A stretch of 64,000 nucleotides of DNA from Spirillospora albida (GTDB lineage Bacteria; Actinomycetota; Actinomycetes; Streptosporangiales; Streptosporangiaceae): NCBI RefSeq assembly GCF_000718255.1, contig NZ_JOFJ01000016.1, forward strand, positions 79,639 through 143,638, read 5' to 3'. A model generated the notes under the pieces. It saw nothing but the letters and a program-made list of their open reading frames with translations. It ran no database searches and was not told the origin of the DNA. The stretch's first letter is position 1, and each line of letters opens with the position of its first letter. The position numbers and the translations under genes are program-made. Positions 48,733 through 58,562 of this stretch are shown piece after piece.

Positions 48733-51700
48733 GGAGCGGGACGGCTCCACAGGACGGGCTGCTCGTCCTCGGCGCCCGCCGTCCGGCCCACGCCGAGCAC
48801 ACTGCCCTTGAACACGGCGAGCCCGGTGATCTGCTGGTCCCCGTCCCCGCCGAGCCCGGTACCGCCGGGCGTCTCCGCCTCCCACACGACACCGTCGGCC
48901 GACGTCCACGAAACGACGTCCGCCGCCCCCGGCCGCCCGGACGTCCCGGCCGCCACGAACCCGCTCGCCGTCGCCGCGAGGGCCAGGACGGACAACTCCG
49001 TCGCCGAAGCGGGAGCCGGCAGCTTGCTCTCGCGCCAGGTGGCGCCGCCGTCCGCGGAGACGTAGGCGAAGGGCGCCGAGCCGGCCGTCCCACTGGCCTG
49101 ACCTGCGGCGACGAGCGTGCCGCCCTTGGCCGCGACCTGGGTCAGCGAGCCGTCGGTGAGGCCGCTGGGCAGCGTGAGCTGCCGCATCGTCCACTTCTTG
49201 CCGTCGGAGGACGTCCACGCGGCCGGGCGCTGTCCGCGGTCGCCGCGCGCCCGCGGGTCGGTGAACCCCCCGACCGCGACGAAGCCGGACGGACCGGCCG
49301 CCACCGCGCGGAGCCAGCGGTTGCTCCTGCCGTTGACGGTGAGGTCGTTGCGACCGGCTCCGCTGCCGCGCTGCCACGTCTTCAGGTCGGTGGAGAACCA
49401 GGTCGCCGCGGAGAACCCGTCCTCACCGACGACCACGTAACCGGCGGGGCCGGCGGCGGCGCCGAAGGTGGTGAGGTTCTGCGAGCCCCGCTGCGTGAAC
49501 ATGGGGATGGTGTCGGCGGCCTGCCAGGCGCGGCCGTCGGCGGACGTCAGCACCAGCGGGCGCTGGGGTGAGCCGCCGCCGCTGCCGACCGCGAGCCACC
49601 CCGCCCCGCCGGTCGCCACGCTGCTCAGCCGCTGGAGCGATGGCCGGGTGATGCCGCCGGTGACGGCGCCGCGGCTCCAGGTGGTCCCGTCGGACGATGT
49701 CCAGACGGCCGCGTCGCCGCCGGTGCTGCCGACCGCGACCGCCTGGGTGGCGTTGGCGGCGACCGCGGTGACCGCCCGGTCCGGCCGGAAGGCGCCGGAG
49801 ATCTTGGCCGGGTCGACCGGGACCTCCGTGCCGGACGCGTCCCGCACGGTGACCATCGCGTTCAGATCGCTGTCGCCCTGGGTTCGGCCCACCACGATCG
49901 TCTGGGCGCCCGTCGCGGTGATGCCGGCCAGGCCGCGACCGTCGGCCAGTTTGCCGGCGTCCTTCCAGGAGCGTCCGTCCGAGGAGCGCAGGATCAGCGG
50001 GCTGCGACCGGCGTCCACGAGGGCGACGAAGCCGTCGTCGGTACCGATCAACCGCCAGACCTTCCGGTAGCCGGACGGCTCCAGCTCGCCGCGCTCCGAC
50101 CAGTGGATTCCGTTGGCTGAGACGTAGGCCCGCCCGTACACCTTCTTCCCGGACCTGACCTCGCGGACGGTGATGAGCCCGGCCTTTCCGCCGCCGGTGA
50201 TGAGGTCGCGGGTGCCCTTCGGCGCGGGGACCTTCGCCGGCGTCCAGGTGCGGCCCTGGTCGGTGGAGCTCCACACGCGCCGGAACGAGGGCTTGCCGGG
50301 GTTCGGCGCGTGCAGGCTGCGGAGCAGGAGCACGCCGCCGCTGGACGAGGCGTCCTCGAGCACGACCTTGCCGCGGACGGGGATGCCGACCTGCGGACCC
50401 GTCAGCGCCTGCCAGGTCCGGCCGTCGGCGGAGAACCAGGCGGCGGGCACCGAGTCGCTGAAGTCGCGCTTGCGGGAGTTCTCGCCGACGGCCATGAAGC
50501 CGCGGTCGGTCGTGATGACCCGTGCGACGCGGTTGCCGGGGCCGAAGGCGTCCCCGACCGTGTTGGGCTGGCGCTGCCAGGTCGCGCCGTCCTTGCTGGT
50601 CCAGACGGCGCCGCCGCCGCCGGGGCGGGAACCGATCGCGACCCAGCCCTGCGGGCCGCCCGCGATGTGCTCCGGGACGCCCGTGGTGAGGGGCTCATCG
50701 CCGGAGCCCTCGATCCCGGCGCCCTTGAAGGTGCGGCCGCCGTCGGTCGAGACGAGGAACACGCCCCGGCGAGCGGCGGGGTCGGTCTCGTTGCCCACCG
50801 CGACCACGGTCGTGCCGGCAGCGGCGACGTCGGTGAGTTCCTGATCCCGCCCGTCGAAGCGGGCGGCGGGATCGGCCGCGAACACCGCGCCCGCGAGCCG
50901 TGCGCCGCCGTCCTTCTCAGCGGTGCCGGACCCGTCGCCCAGCAGGACGTACGCGCCGCCGGCGACCAGCGCGGCCGCGGCCAGACCGGCGACCAGGCCG
51001 AAGCCGATCTTCTTGCCGCGGCCGGAACCGCCGCCCTTCTGCTTCTGCTTCTTCTGCTTCTTGGGCTTGCCCTGCGTTCGCCACGGCTCCTCGATGACGG
51101 GCGGCGGCGCCACGGGCTGGACGGCGACGACCTCGCCGGGCTGCGGTACCGGGCCCCCGGGGACCTCCTGCGCGTACGGGAAGGGCGCGGACGGCTGCGG
51201 CGGCGGACCGCCGGGGATCTCCTGCGCGTAGGGGAACGGTTCGGGTGAACCGGCGGGCTGCGGCGGCGGGCCGGTCGGAATTTCCTGCGCGTATGGGAAG
51301 GGCTCGGGGGAGGCCGCTTGCGGCGGCGGGCCGGCCGGGATCTCCTGGGCGTAGGGGAACGGTGCCGGCGCGGACGGCATCGGGGCGGGCGGCGCGGCCG
51401 GCTGCACGGGCTCGATCACGGTCTGCGGTGGCTGCACGGGCTCCACCACGGTCTGCGGCGGTTCGGCGGCCTGCGCGTCGTCCACCTGTGTCGGCGGCTC
51501 CACGGGCTGCGGAGACACGGGCTGGGCCGGCGTGGCGGGCACCCCGGGGATCGGCTGCGCGTAGGGGAAGGCCAGAGGAGCCGGGGATCCGGCCGGGCCC
51601 GGGAACGGCGGCAGGGGCGGCGGCTCGACCCCCGCCGGGGCCTCGGCGGCGGGCCGGTGCTCGTCGCGGGAGAAGACCTGCGTGCGCTCCTCGCCCGGCT

Positions 51701-51965
51701 GGGCGGCGGGCCCGGCCACGGGCTCGTCCACCAGCGTTTCGGGCTCGTCGACCTGAGTCTCGGATTCCTCGACCTGGGCGGCGGAATCGGCCGGGAAGGG
51801 CGGCGGCGGTACGTCGGGCAGCAGGTTCGCGCCGCTCGGCTGCTGTTCGGTCAGCCACTGCGGCGGGGGCGGCGTGTCGCCGAAACCCCCGGCGGCAGGG
51901 CCGTCCTGCTCGGGAGGGGCTTCGTTGTGCTCGTCGCCCGGTGTCCCGTTCGAAGTCACGCTCAT
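48729..51965 (-). CDS. Large single-pass membrane protein with outer beta-propeller
   Basis: 1078 aa. Residues 1-300 are Pro/Gln/Glu-rich and contain PFPYAQ repeats. A Lys-rich stop (KPKKQKKQKQKGGG) precedes one transmembrane helix (about 325-347). The outer 730 residues contain many Asp-box-like blades (STDGGRTF, SKDGATWQ, SSDGTTWS, SADGGATW), a BNR/sialidase-type propeller or pair of propellers. No catalytic residues identified. It probably binds an envelope ligand or scaffolds a machine; the cytoplasmic repeats offer multivalent interaction. It lies between two glycosyltransferase genes. Confidence 0.82.
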   Translation of the reverse strand: MSVTSNGTPGDEHNEAPPEQDGPAAGGFGDTPPPPQWLTEQQPSGANLLPDVPPPPFPADSAAQVEESETQVDEPETLVDEPVAGPAAQPGEERTQVFSRDEHRPAAEAPAGVEPPPLPPFPGPAGSPAPLAFPYAQPIPGVPATPAQPVSPQPVEPPTQVDDAQAAEPPQTVVEPVQPPQTVIEPVQPAAPPAPMPSAPAPFPYAQEIPAGPPPQAASPEPFPYAQEIPTGPPPQPAGSPEPFPYAQEIPGGPPPQPSAPFPYAQEVPGGPVPQPGEVVAVQPVAPPPVIEEPWRTQGKPKKQKKQKQKGGGSGRGKKIGFGLVAGLAAAALVAGGAYVLLGDGSGTAEKDGGARLAGAVFAADPAARFDGRDQELTDVAAAGTTVVAVGNETDPAARRGVFLVSTDGGRTFKGAGIEGSGDEPLTTGVPEHIAGGPQGWVAIGSRPGGGGAVWTSKDGATWQRQPNTVGDAFGPGNRVARVITTDRGFMAVGENSRKRDFSDSVPAAWFSADGRTWQALTGPQVGIPVRGKVVLEDASSSGGVLLLRSLHAPNPGKPSFRRVWSSTDQGRTWTPAKVPAPKGTRDLITGGGKAGLITVREVRSGKKVYGRAYVSANGIHWSERGELEPSGYRKVWRLIGTDDGFVALVDAGRSPLILRSSDGRSWKDAGKLADGRGLAGITATGAQTIVVGRTQGDSDLNAMVTVRDASGTEVPVDPAKISGAFRPDRAVTAVAANATQAVAVGSTGGDAAVWTSSDGTTWSRGAVTGGITRPSLQRLSSVATGGAGWLAVGSGGGSPQRPLVLTSADGRAWQAADTIPMFTQRGSQNLTTFGAAAGPAGYVVVGEDGFSAATWFSTDLKTWQRGSGAGRNDLTVNGRSNRWLRAVAAGPSGFVAVGGFTDPRARGDRGQRPAAWTSSDGKKWTMRQLTLPSGLTDGSLTQVAAKGGTLVAAGQASGTAGSAPFAYVSADGGATWRESKLPAPASATELSVLALAATASGFVAAGTSGRPGAADVVSWTSADGVVWEAETPGGTGLGGDGDQQITGLAVFKGSVLGVGRTAGAEDEQPVLWSRPAP
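51169..51363 (-). repeat. PFPYAQE repeats encoded in the beta-propeller gene
   Basis: Four imperfect copies of a unit of about 51-63 bases encode P-F-P-Y-A-Q-E-I/V-P-x-G-P-P-P-Q. A fifth, diverged copy (A-F-P-Y-A-Q-P-I-P-G) lies near 51551-51570. It is a cytoplasmic, intrinsically disordered repeat. Confidence 0.9.
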
Positions 51966-51995
51966 CCTCCCCTTGGCCTTGCGGCCCCGATTTCG

Positions 51996-52928
51996 TCAGG
52001 GATCATATCCGCGCATGGCGTCCGAAATGACCTCATCGGTCGGACGGGGACCGCTCCGCAGGCCGTCCCGGAGACCGGCGCGCAGCCCCCGCCGCAGCGT
52101 CGTCCTGTCGCTCGAACGGGCGTAGGTGCGGACCCAGCGGCGCAGCGACGAACCGGTGTACAGGACCCGCTCGGCCGGGCCCAGGCACCGGCTCCGGGTG
52201 AACAGCCAGACCTTGTTCCGCACTTCGTAGTAGAAGCGGTCACCGGGGTCCGCGTCGGTGCCGCCGAAGGTCCTGGTCTTGTGGACGACCAGGCTTTCCG
52301 GGCAGTAGAGGCCCGTCCGCCCGCGCAGGACGCGGGTCGTGAACTCAAAGTCGTCGTTCCAGAGGAAGTAGTCGGCCATCGGCAATCCGCATTCCCGCAC
52401 GACGGAGGCGTCGACGAGCACGGAGACGAACGATGCCGAACGCACCGGGATGCAGCCGATCGCCTCCGCCGCCGCCCGCTCCGCGCGGGACGCGCCGGGT
52501 TTTGCGCGCGGGGTGTTCATGGGATGGTCGCGGCCGTCGGTCCAGGTCACGCGGCTGGCGACGAGCGCGGGCGGCTCGGACGAGCGTGCACGCGCCCGGA
52601 GCAGCGCGGCGAGCGCTCCCGGTTCGGGGACGGTGTCGTCGTCCAGCAGCCAGATCAGCGTCGCGTTCAGGTTGAGGGCGCGGGCGATCCCCGCCGCGAA
52701 CCCGCCGGCGCCGCCGATGTTGGTGTGCAGGGCGACCAGGTCGGCGTCCGGGAAACGGCCGCGCACGAGGTCGCGGGTTCCGTCGGTCGACGCGTTGTCC
52801 ACGACGATCGTCATGTCCGGACGCCTTGTCTGGCCCTCCAGCGCGGACAGCGATTCCACCAGCAGGTCGCGGCGGTTGTACGTCACCACGACCGCGGCGA
52901 CCAGCGGCTCCACGCCGGTGCCCGTCAC
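51996..52928 (-). CDS. Family 2 glycosyltransferase, GlfT1-like
   Basis: 310 aa from GTG 52928 (GTGA overlap with the preceding gene). VVVTYNRRDLLVESL, VDNASTDGT, N-I-G-G-A-G-G-F-A-A-G, DDD site in IWLLDDDTVPEP and acid motif LWNDDFEF. The combination of N-x-G-G-A-G-G-F with a late P-G-D-R-F-Y-Y-x-x-R-N resembles mycobacterial GlfT1 (galactofuranosyl initiator), and rhamnosyltransferases of similar type. With glf, a GlfT2-like gene and Wzm/Wzt close by, an early step of galactan assembly is plausible. Confidence 0.82.
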   Translation of the reverse strand: MTGTGVEPLVAAVVVTYNRRDLLVESLSALEGQTRRPDMTIVVDNASTDGTRDLVRGRFPDADLVALHTNIGGAGGFAAGIARALNLNATLIWLLDDDTVPEPGALAALLRARARSSEPPALVASRVTWTDGRDHPMNTPRAKPGASRAERAAAEAIGCIPVRSASFVSVLVDASVVRECGLPMADYFLWNDDFEFTTRVLRGRTGLYCPESLVVHKTRTFGGTDADPGDRFYYEVRNKVWLFTRSRCLGPAERVLYTGSSLRRWVRTYARSSDRTTLRRGLRAGLRDGLRSGPRPTDEVISDAMRGYDP

Positions 52929-54181
52929 GCGCGCGGCCGGGACAGGACGGGGCTGAGCTCGTCCTCCTGCTCGACCGGTGGGGGAGGCTCGATGCCCTTG
53001 ATGCGCTCGACGAGGTGCCAGTAGCCGACGCGCATCTTCCAGACGGCGGGGCTGCGCTCGCTCAGACGGCGGGCCATGAGTTTCGGCAGCGCCGTCCGCT
53101 CCTGCTCGGCGCGCGCCCGGCGCAGCGCGCCGAGCTCCTCGCGGAGCGTGGAGACCTCGTCGAGCAGCGCGACGATGGCGTGCGCGGCGGTGTCGATCAC
53201 CTCGGCGTCGCCCGGCTCGGCGGCGCGGCCCGCGGGTTCGCGCGGCAGCAACTCGTCCAGATCTCCGACCACGTCGTATCCGGACGAGCGGATCGAGTCG
53301 ATCAACTCGTGGGCCTTCTCGGCCGCCCACGCGCCCCGGTCGGCGGGCAGCGGCACCCGCCCCGGCGTCCCGAGCCCCGGGAGCACCTGCAACGCGAGCA
53401 CGTCGGTGACGAACCGGTGGTAGAGCCACATCGGCGCCTCGTCCCCGACCGCGCCGTTGACCCTTCGGAGCAGTTCGGTCTCGGTCCAGCTCAGGGAGGC
53501 GTTCGCGCGGAGCTCGTCCAGGTCGGCCAGGGCGGGATCGATGCCGATCAGGCCGGCGAAGCGTTCCCAGAGCAGTTCGCGTGGCGCCCCGGGACGCGGG
53601 ACGGCCAGCACATGGATCCGGTCGGCCGGGACGTGGACGGCCCACCGGCCGAGGACCTGCGGAATGTCGTGCACCCGCCAGAACCAGTCGCCGGCGCCCT
53701 CGCCGCCCGGATCGTCGATCACTTCGCGGAGCCACTGGTCGAAGTCGTAGTGGTAGCGGTGCTTGATGTACTCCTGCCATTCAGACGGCAGGAGACTCGG
53801 CAGATCCCGCGCCGAATAGACGATGTGCACCTCGCACGGTGCCAGGGACCGGACGGCCCGCTCGGCGCCCGCGGCGTCGACCGCGCAGATCACCTCGTTC
53901 GAGATGACGGCGGCGCGGGCGCCGGACGCCTTGACCTCGTCAGCCAGCCGGTCCCAGGCGCCCTCCCAGTTCGCCTGCGGCTGACCGGGTTCGGGCTCCA
54001 GTCCCCGGAGGTCGCGCATCGCCTCGACCTGCCCGCCGAAGGAACCGCCCGGCAGGAACACGCCTTCCGCCTCGAGCGCCTGGACGTTCCGCCAGAGCAG
54101 GTCCTGGAGGAACGTCGTCCCGCTCTTGGGGGCGCCGATGTGCAGGTAGACGATCGGCGGGGCGTCGGAGGGCACTGCCAC
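52925..54181 (-). CDS. P-loop sulfotransferase-like protein
   Basis: 418 aa from GTG 54181 (AGGAG eight bases before it). GTG 54241 extends the frame by 20 residues but has no ribosome site. The PAPS-binding loop LHIGAPKSGTTFLQDLLWRN is clear, and HIVYSARDLPSLLPSEWQE replaces the usual 3'-phosphate motif. The middle and C-terminal parts (FDQWLREVIDDP, then a coiled helix EVSTLREELGALRRARAEQE) are of unrecognised type. Located in a glycan cluster, it probably sulfates a polysaccharide or glycolipid. It is coupled to the glycosyltransferase that follows. Confidence 0.8.
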   Translation of the reverse strand: MAVPSDAPPIVYLHIGAPKSGTTFLQDLLWRNVQALEAEGVFLPGGSFGGQVEAMRDLRGLEPEPGQPQANWEGAWDRLADEVKASGARAAVISNEVICAVDAAGAERAVRSLAPCEVHIVYSARDLPSLLPSEWQEYIKHRYHYDFDQWLREVIDDPGGEGAGDWFWRVHDIPQVLGRWAVHVPADRIHVLAVPRPGAPRELLWERFAGLIGIDPALADLDELRANASLSWTETELLRRVNGAVGDEAPMWLYHRFVTDVLALQVLPGLGTPGRVPLPADRGAWAAEKAHELIDSIRSSGYDVVGDLDELLPREPAGRAAEPGDAEVIDTAAHAIVALLDEVSTLREELGALRRARAEQERTALPKLMARRLSERSPAVWKMRVGYWHLVERIKGIEPPPPVEQEDELSPVLSRPRA

Positions 54182-54433
54182 CCGGCTCACTCCTGTTCGC
54201 TCACGGGGGGACGTCGCTTGTCGGTGGAGATCGGTTGTCACGGAACATCGAGATGCCGCCTGAGCGGCGGATTCCGGCCAACCACGCCGGTTCCGGCCCG
54301 GATACCGCGGAGGCGCCGGTATCTTAGCCGCGCAGCATCGCTAATCATCGCAAAGTTCTCAACAATCCCCGGCAGCTCCCCCCGGCGGGGTTGGTTCTGA
54401 TGATGTGACGGGGGCGTCGCAGAAAGATGACAT

Positions 54434-55609
54434 GTGAACGTTGACCTAGTAGTGGTCGGATCCGGGTTCTTCGGGCTGACCGTGGCGGAGCGCTGCGCTG
54501 AAGAACTCGGGCTCCGCGTGCTCGTCCTCGACCGGCGCGACCACATCGGCGGAAACGCCTACAGCGAGGACGACCCCGACACCGGCATAGAGATCCACCG
54601 GTACGGGGCGCACCTGTTCCACACCTCGAACGAGCGGGTCTGGGAGTACGTCAACCGGTTCACCCGCTTCACCGGCTACCAGCACCGCGTCTACTCGACG
54701 TACAAGAACCGCGTCTACCCGATGCCCATCAACCTCGGCACGATCTGCGAGTACTTCGGCCGGGCGTTCTCCCCCGACGAGGCGAGGGCGCTGGTCGCCG
54801 AGCAGGCCGCGGAGATCGCCGGACATGAGCCGCGCAACCTCGAGGAGAAGGCGATCTCGCTCATCGGGCGGCCGCTCTACGAGGCGTTCATCCGGGGCTA
54901 CACGGCCAAGCAGTGGCAGACCGACCCGCTCGACCTGCCCGCCGAGATCATCACGCGGCTGCCCGTCCGGTACACGTTCGACAACCGGTACTTCAGCGAC
55001 ACCTACGAGGGCCTGCCCGTCGACGGGTACACCGCGTGGCTGGAGCGGATGGCCGACCACCCGAACATCGAGGTGCGTCTCGGCACCGACTACTTCGACG
55101 TCCGGGACGACTTCGCCGGGCGGGTCCCGGTCGTCTACACCGGCCCCCTCGACCGCTACTTCGACTTCGGCGAAGGCGAGCTGGGCTGGCGCACCCTGGA
55201 CTTCGAACTGGAGGTCAAGCCGACCGGCGACTTCCAGGGCTGCCCGGTGATGAACTACGCCGACGAGGACGTCCCGTACACCCGCGTCCACGAGTTCCGG
55301 CACTTCCACCCCGAACGCCGGCACTACCCGGACGACCGGACCGTCATCATGCGGGAGTTCTCCCGCTTCGCCGACCGGGGCGACGAGCCGTACTACCCGA
55401 TCAACACCGCCGACGACCGCGCGCGCCTGCGGCGCTACCGCGAGATGGCACGGCGCGAGGACGGCGTTCTGTTCGGCGGACGCCTCGGCACCTACAAGTA
55501 CCTGGACATGCACATGGCGATCGCGAGCGCCCTGAGCATGGTCGACAACCGGCTGCGGCCCCACTTCATCGAGGGTGCGCCGCTCATCAGCGGAGGAGTG
55601 GACGGATGA
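54434..55609 (+). CDS. glf: UDP-galactopyranose mutase
   Basis: 391 aa, full-length Glf. The FAD-binding loop is VVGSGFFGLTVAERCAEE with D-R-R-D-H-I-G-G-N-A-Y. Conserved HRYGAHLFHTSNERVW and GYTAKQWQTDP follow, with the substrate Arg regions FDNRYFSDTYEGLPVDGYT and GRLGTYKYLDMHMAI. It converts UDP-galactopyranose to UDP-galactofuranose, the donor for galactan. Start GTG 54434. The 3' end overlaps the next gene (ATGA), giving a glf-glfT2-wzm-wzt operon. Confidence 0.97.
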   Translation: MNVDLVVVGSGFFGLTVAERCAEELGLRVLVLDRRDHIGGNAYSEDDPDTGIEIHRYGAHLFHTSNERVWEYVNRFTRFTGYQHRVYSTYKNRVYPMPINLGTICEYFGRAFSPDEARALVAEQAAEIAGHEPRNLEEKAISLIGRPLYEAFIRGYTAKQWQTDPLDLPAEIITRLPVRYTFDNRYFSDTYEGLPVDGYTAWLERMADHPNIEVRLGTDYFDVRDDFAGRVPVVYTGPLDRYFDFGEGELGWRTLDFELEVKPTGDFQGCPVMNYADEDVPYTRVHEFRHFHPERRHYPDDRTVIMREFSRFADRGDEPYYPINTADDRARLRRYREMARREDGVLFGGRLGTYKYLDMHMAIASALSMVDNRLRPHFIEGAPLISGGVDG

Positions 55610-57693
55610 CCGAGCAGCCCACCGAGACGAAGGCCCCGGCCAAGACCGAGGCGAGGACACCGGCGAAGCCGAAGGCGAAGAGCCCTGCGAAGCCCCCGGC
55701 CGTGGACGACGGCCTGCGCGTCCTGCACCGCGTCGTGATGCCCGCGGAGCGAGACCTGGACGTGCTGCGCCTCTACGTGGACGGCAACGCGGTGTTCGGC
55801 CGCCGCGCCGCGGACCTCGATAGCGCCGCCGAGCAGGTGCTCGCCGAGCAGGACGGGGACGCGGTGCGAGCGGCGTCGTCGTTCAAGCCGTCGTCCAAGG
55901 AGGACAGCGCCGAGATCATCGGTCGGCGCAGCATCGTAGTGCCGTCCGGTGTGCGGGTGTCGTTCTGCACCTACTTCAACGCCTTCCCCGCGGGGTACTG
56001 GCGCCGGTGGAGCACGGTCGACGAGGTCCGGCTGCGGCTGCGGGTCCGCGGCGAGGCCACGATCCTCATCTACCGTTCCACCGGCAAGGGGCACCTCGAG
56101 CGGATCAAGTCGCTGCACGTCGACTCCGACACGCCGGTGGAGGAGACGGTCGACCTGCCGCTCGCCCCCTTCATCGACGGCGGCTGGTACTGGTTCGACA
56201 TCATCGCCGACGGCCGTACCGCCGTGCTGGAGAGCGCGGAGTGGTGCGCGGTGACGGAGCGGACGACGCCGGGCACCGCCACGCTCGGCATCACCACGTT
56301 CAACCGGCCGAAGTTCTGCGTCGAGCAGCTCACCGCGCTCGCTGCGGCGGGTGACGTCCTCGACGCCGTGGACGAGATCCTGGTCGTCGACCAGGGCACC
56401 GACCGGGTCGAGGACCACCCCGACTTCCCTGCGGCCGCGGCCGCGCTCGGCGACCGGCTCCGCATCATCGACCAGGCCAACCTCGGCGGCTCCGGCGGGT
56501 TCGCGCGCGTCATGCACGAGACCGTCGAGTCCGGCCGCAGCACCTACGCGCTGCTCCTGGACGACGACGTCATCCTGGAGCCCGAGGGCATCCTGCGTTC
56601 GGTGACGTTCGCCGACCTCGCCCGCGGCCCGATGATCGTCGGCGGGCACATGCTCGACCTCTACAACCGGTCGATCCTGCACGTGTTCGGTGAGACCGTG
56701 GCCCGCTACCGCTGGTGGATGGTGCCCGCCCCGCACACGCACATGGGCCACGACCTGGCCGCGCATCCGCTCCGCCACACGCCATGGCTGCACCGCCGCG
56801 CCGACGTCGAGTACAACGCCTGGTGGATGTGCCTGATCCCGGTCGAGGTCATCAACAAGATCGGCCTGTCACTGCCGTTCTTCATCAAGTGGGACGACAT
56901 CGAGTACGGGCTGCGGGCCAAGGCGGCGGGCATCCCGACGGTGTCTCTGCCGGGTGCGGCGGTGTGGCACGTCCCTTGGCACTCCAAGGACGTCATGACC
57001 GACTGGCAGTCGTACTTCACCGAGCGGAACCGCATCATCACCGCGCTGCTGTACTCCCCGTACGAGCGCGGCGGGAACATGCTCAAGGAGAGCCTGTTCA
57101 TCACCATCAAGCACGCGCTCGCCATGCAGTACTCCACGGCGGAGCTGATGCTGATGGCGATCGAGGACGCCCTCAAGGGCCCGGACGACCTGCACCCGTC
57201 GATCATCACGAAGATGGGCGAGCTGCGGGAACTGCGGTCGCGGTTCGTGGACGCACAGGCAAAGCCCGATCTGGACGAGTTCCCGGCCGTGCGGCGCCGC
57301 AAGCCGCCGCGCAAGGGCCGCGACGTCGTCCCGCCGAGGAACCGTCGTGCCATGATCCAGACGGCGCTGCTGGGCGCGGCGCGCCAGGTGAAGCCGGTCG
57401 GGTCGTTCCCGAAGACGCATCCGGAGGCGCTCGTCCCGCACGTCGACCAGACGTGGTGGCTGCTGACGAAGTTCAACAGCGCGCTCGTCTCGTCCGCGGA
57501 CGGCACGAAGGTGGCGTGGTACCAGCGCGACCCGCAGCGGTTCTGGTCGCTGATCCGGCGCGCGTCGGCGCTGCACGCCCGGCTCGGCAAGGACTGGGAG
57601 GACCTGAGCCGCCGCTACAAGGCCGCGCTGCCGGTTCTGACCTCGCAGGACGAGTGGCGCGAGACGTTCGACAAGGCGCGGCAGCAGCGATGA
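55606..57693 (+). CDS. glfT2: GlfT2-like galactofuranosyltransferase
   Basis: 695 aa. An N-terminal Lys/Ala/Pro tail (about 35 residues) and beta-sandwich precede a GT-A domain with the metal site LLLDDDVILEP (Asp about 318-320), W-D-D-I-E-Y-G near 429 and HVPWH near 455-459. Spacings between these match mycobacterial GlfT2 (DDD 256-258, D371/372, H396) with a constant shift of about 60. GlfT2 polymerises alternating beta-1,5/1,6 galactofuranose. Start ATG 55606 follows GGAGGAG and overlaps glf. Confidence 0.93.
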   Translation: MTEQPTETKAPAKTEARTPAKPKAKSPAKPPAVDDGLRVLHRVVMPAERDLDVLRLYVDGNAVFGRRAADLDSAAEQVLAEQDGDAVRAASSFKPSSKEDSAEIIGRRSIVVPSGVRVSFCTYFNAFPAGYWRRWSTVDEVRLRLRVRGEATILIYRSTGKGHLERIKSLHVDSDTPVEETVDLPLAPFIDGGWYWFDIIADGRTAVLESAEWCAVTERTTPGTATLGITTFNRPKFCVEQLTALAAAGDVLDAVDEILVVDQGTDRVEDHPDFPAAAAALGDRLRIIDQANLGGSGGFARVMHETVESGRSTYALLLDDDVILEPEGILRSVTFADLARGPMIVGGHMLDLYNRSILHVFGETVARYRWWMVPAPHTHMGHDLAAHPLRHTPWLHRRADVEYNAWWMCLIPVEVINKIGLSLPFFIKWDDIEYGLRAKAAGIPTVSLPGAAVWHVPWHSKDVMTDWQSYFTERNRIITALLYSPYERGGNMLKESLFITIKHALAMQYSTAELMLMAIEDALKGPDDLHPSIITKMGELRELRSRFVDAQAKPDLDEFPAVRRRKPPRKGRDVVPPRNRRAMIQTALLGAARQVKPVGSFPKTHPEALVPHVDQTWWLLTKFNSALVSSADGTKVAWYQRDPQRFWSLIRRASALHARLGKDWEDLSRRYKAALPVLTSQDEWRETFDKARQQR

Positions 57694-58562
57694 CCGTGGC
57701 CGCTGAGTCGGCGGCGGATCCGGAGCTCGTCGACCCCGGACGGGGCGGCGGGCTGCGCGAGGTCGTCCGCCGCCGCTACCTGTTGCGGCTCATCGTGCGC
57801 AGGGAACTGCGCGCCCGCTACCAGGGATCGCTGCTGGGGCTCGGCTGGTCGTACGTGCGGCCGGCCGCGCACTTCGCGGTGTTCTTCTTCGTGGCGGGCA
57901 TCTTCCTGCGAATGAGCGAGCAGGTCGAGCACTTCCCGATCTTCATGTTCTCGGCGCTGGTGCTGGTCTCGTTCTTCAACGAAACCTTGATCAACACGAC
58001 GCACTCGGTGGTGGGGAACGCTCCGCTCGTCCGCAAGGTGTACCTGCCGCGCGAGCTGTTCCCGGTGGCGTCGCTGCTGGTGTCATGCGTCCACCTGCTG
58101 CCGGGCCTGGCGATCGTGCTGACGGTCGCGCTCGTATGGGGCTGGACGTTCTCGTTCGCGGCGGTCGGCTCGGCGCTGCTCGGGTTCGCGCTGACGGCGA
58201 CGCTCGGCATCGGCCTCGGCCTGATCTGCGCGGCTCTGCACGTCTTCTACCGCGACACCGAGAAGGTCGTGGACATCACGACGCTGTTCGTCACCTGGTC
58301 CGTGCCGATGATCTATCCGTGGACGGTCGTCCGCGACACCGCGCCCGGCTGGGCGCTCGACCTGTACCTGGCCAACCCGCTGGTGGACGCGGTGCTGCTG
58401 TTCGAGCGGGCCTTCTGGTGGCCCACGACCAGCGGGTCCGCCGCGTTCCCGCCGAACCTCACCCGCGACGCGCTGATCTCGCTCGCCGGGGCGGTGTGCC
58501 TGCTCGTGCTGGGCCAGCTGGTCTTCGCCCGGCTGCAACGACGCTTCGCGGAGGAGCTGTGA
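57690..58562 (+). CDS. wzm: Polysaccharide ABC transporter permease (Wzm)
   Basis: 290 aa, six predicted transmembrane helices. N-terminal cytoplasmic segment ending L-I-V-R-R-E-L-R-A-R-Y-Q-G-S-L-L-G, which is typical of Wzm/ABC-2 permeases, then LPRELFPVASLLVSCVHLLP and TWSVPMIYPWTVV. It forms the channel for lipid-linked galactan export with the next gene product. The start overlaps glfT2 (ATGA); the stop overlaps wzt (TGATG). Confidence 0.93.
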   Translation: MTVAAESAADPELVDPGRGGGLREVVRRRYLLRLIVRRELRARYQGSLLGLGWSYVRPAAHFAVFFFVAGIFLRMSEQVEHFPIFMFSALVLVSFFNETLINTTHSVVGNAPLVRKVYLPRELFPVASLLVSCVHLLPGLAIVLTVALVWGWTFSFAAVGSALLGFALTATLGIGLGLICAALHVFYRDTEKVVDITTLFVTWSVPMIYPWTVVRDTAPGWALDLYLANPLVDAVLLFERAFWWPTTSGSAAFPPNLTRDALISLAGAVCLLVLGQLVFARLQRRFAEEL

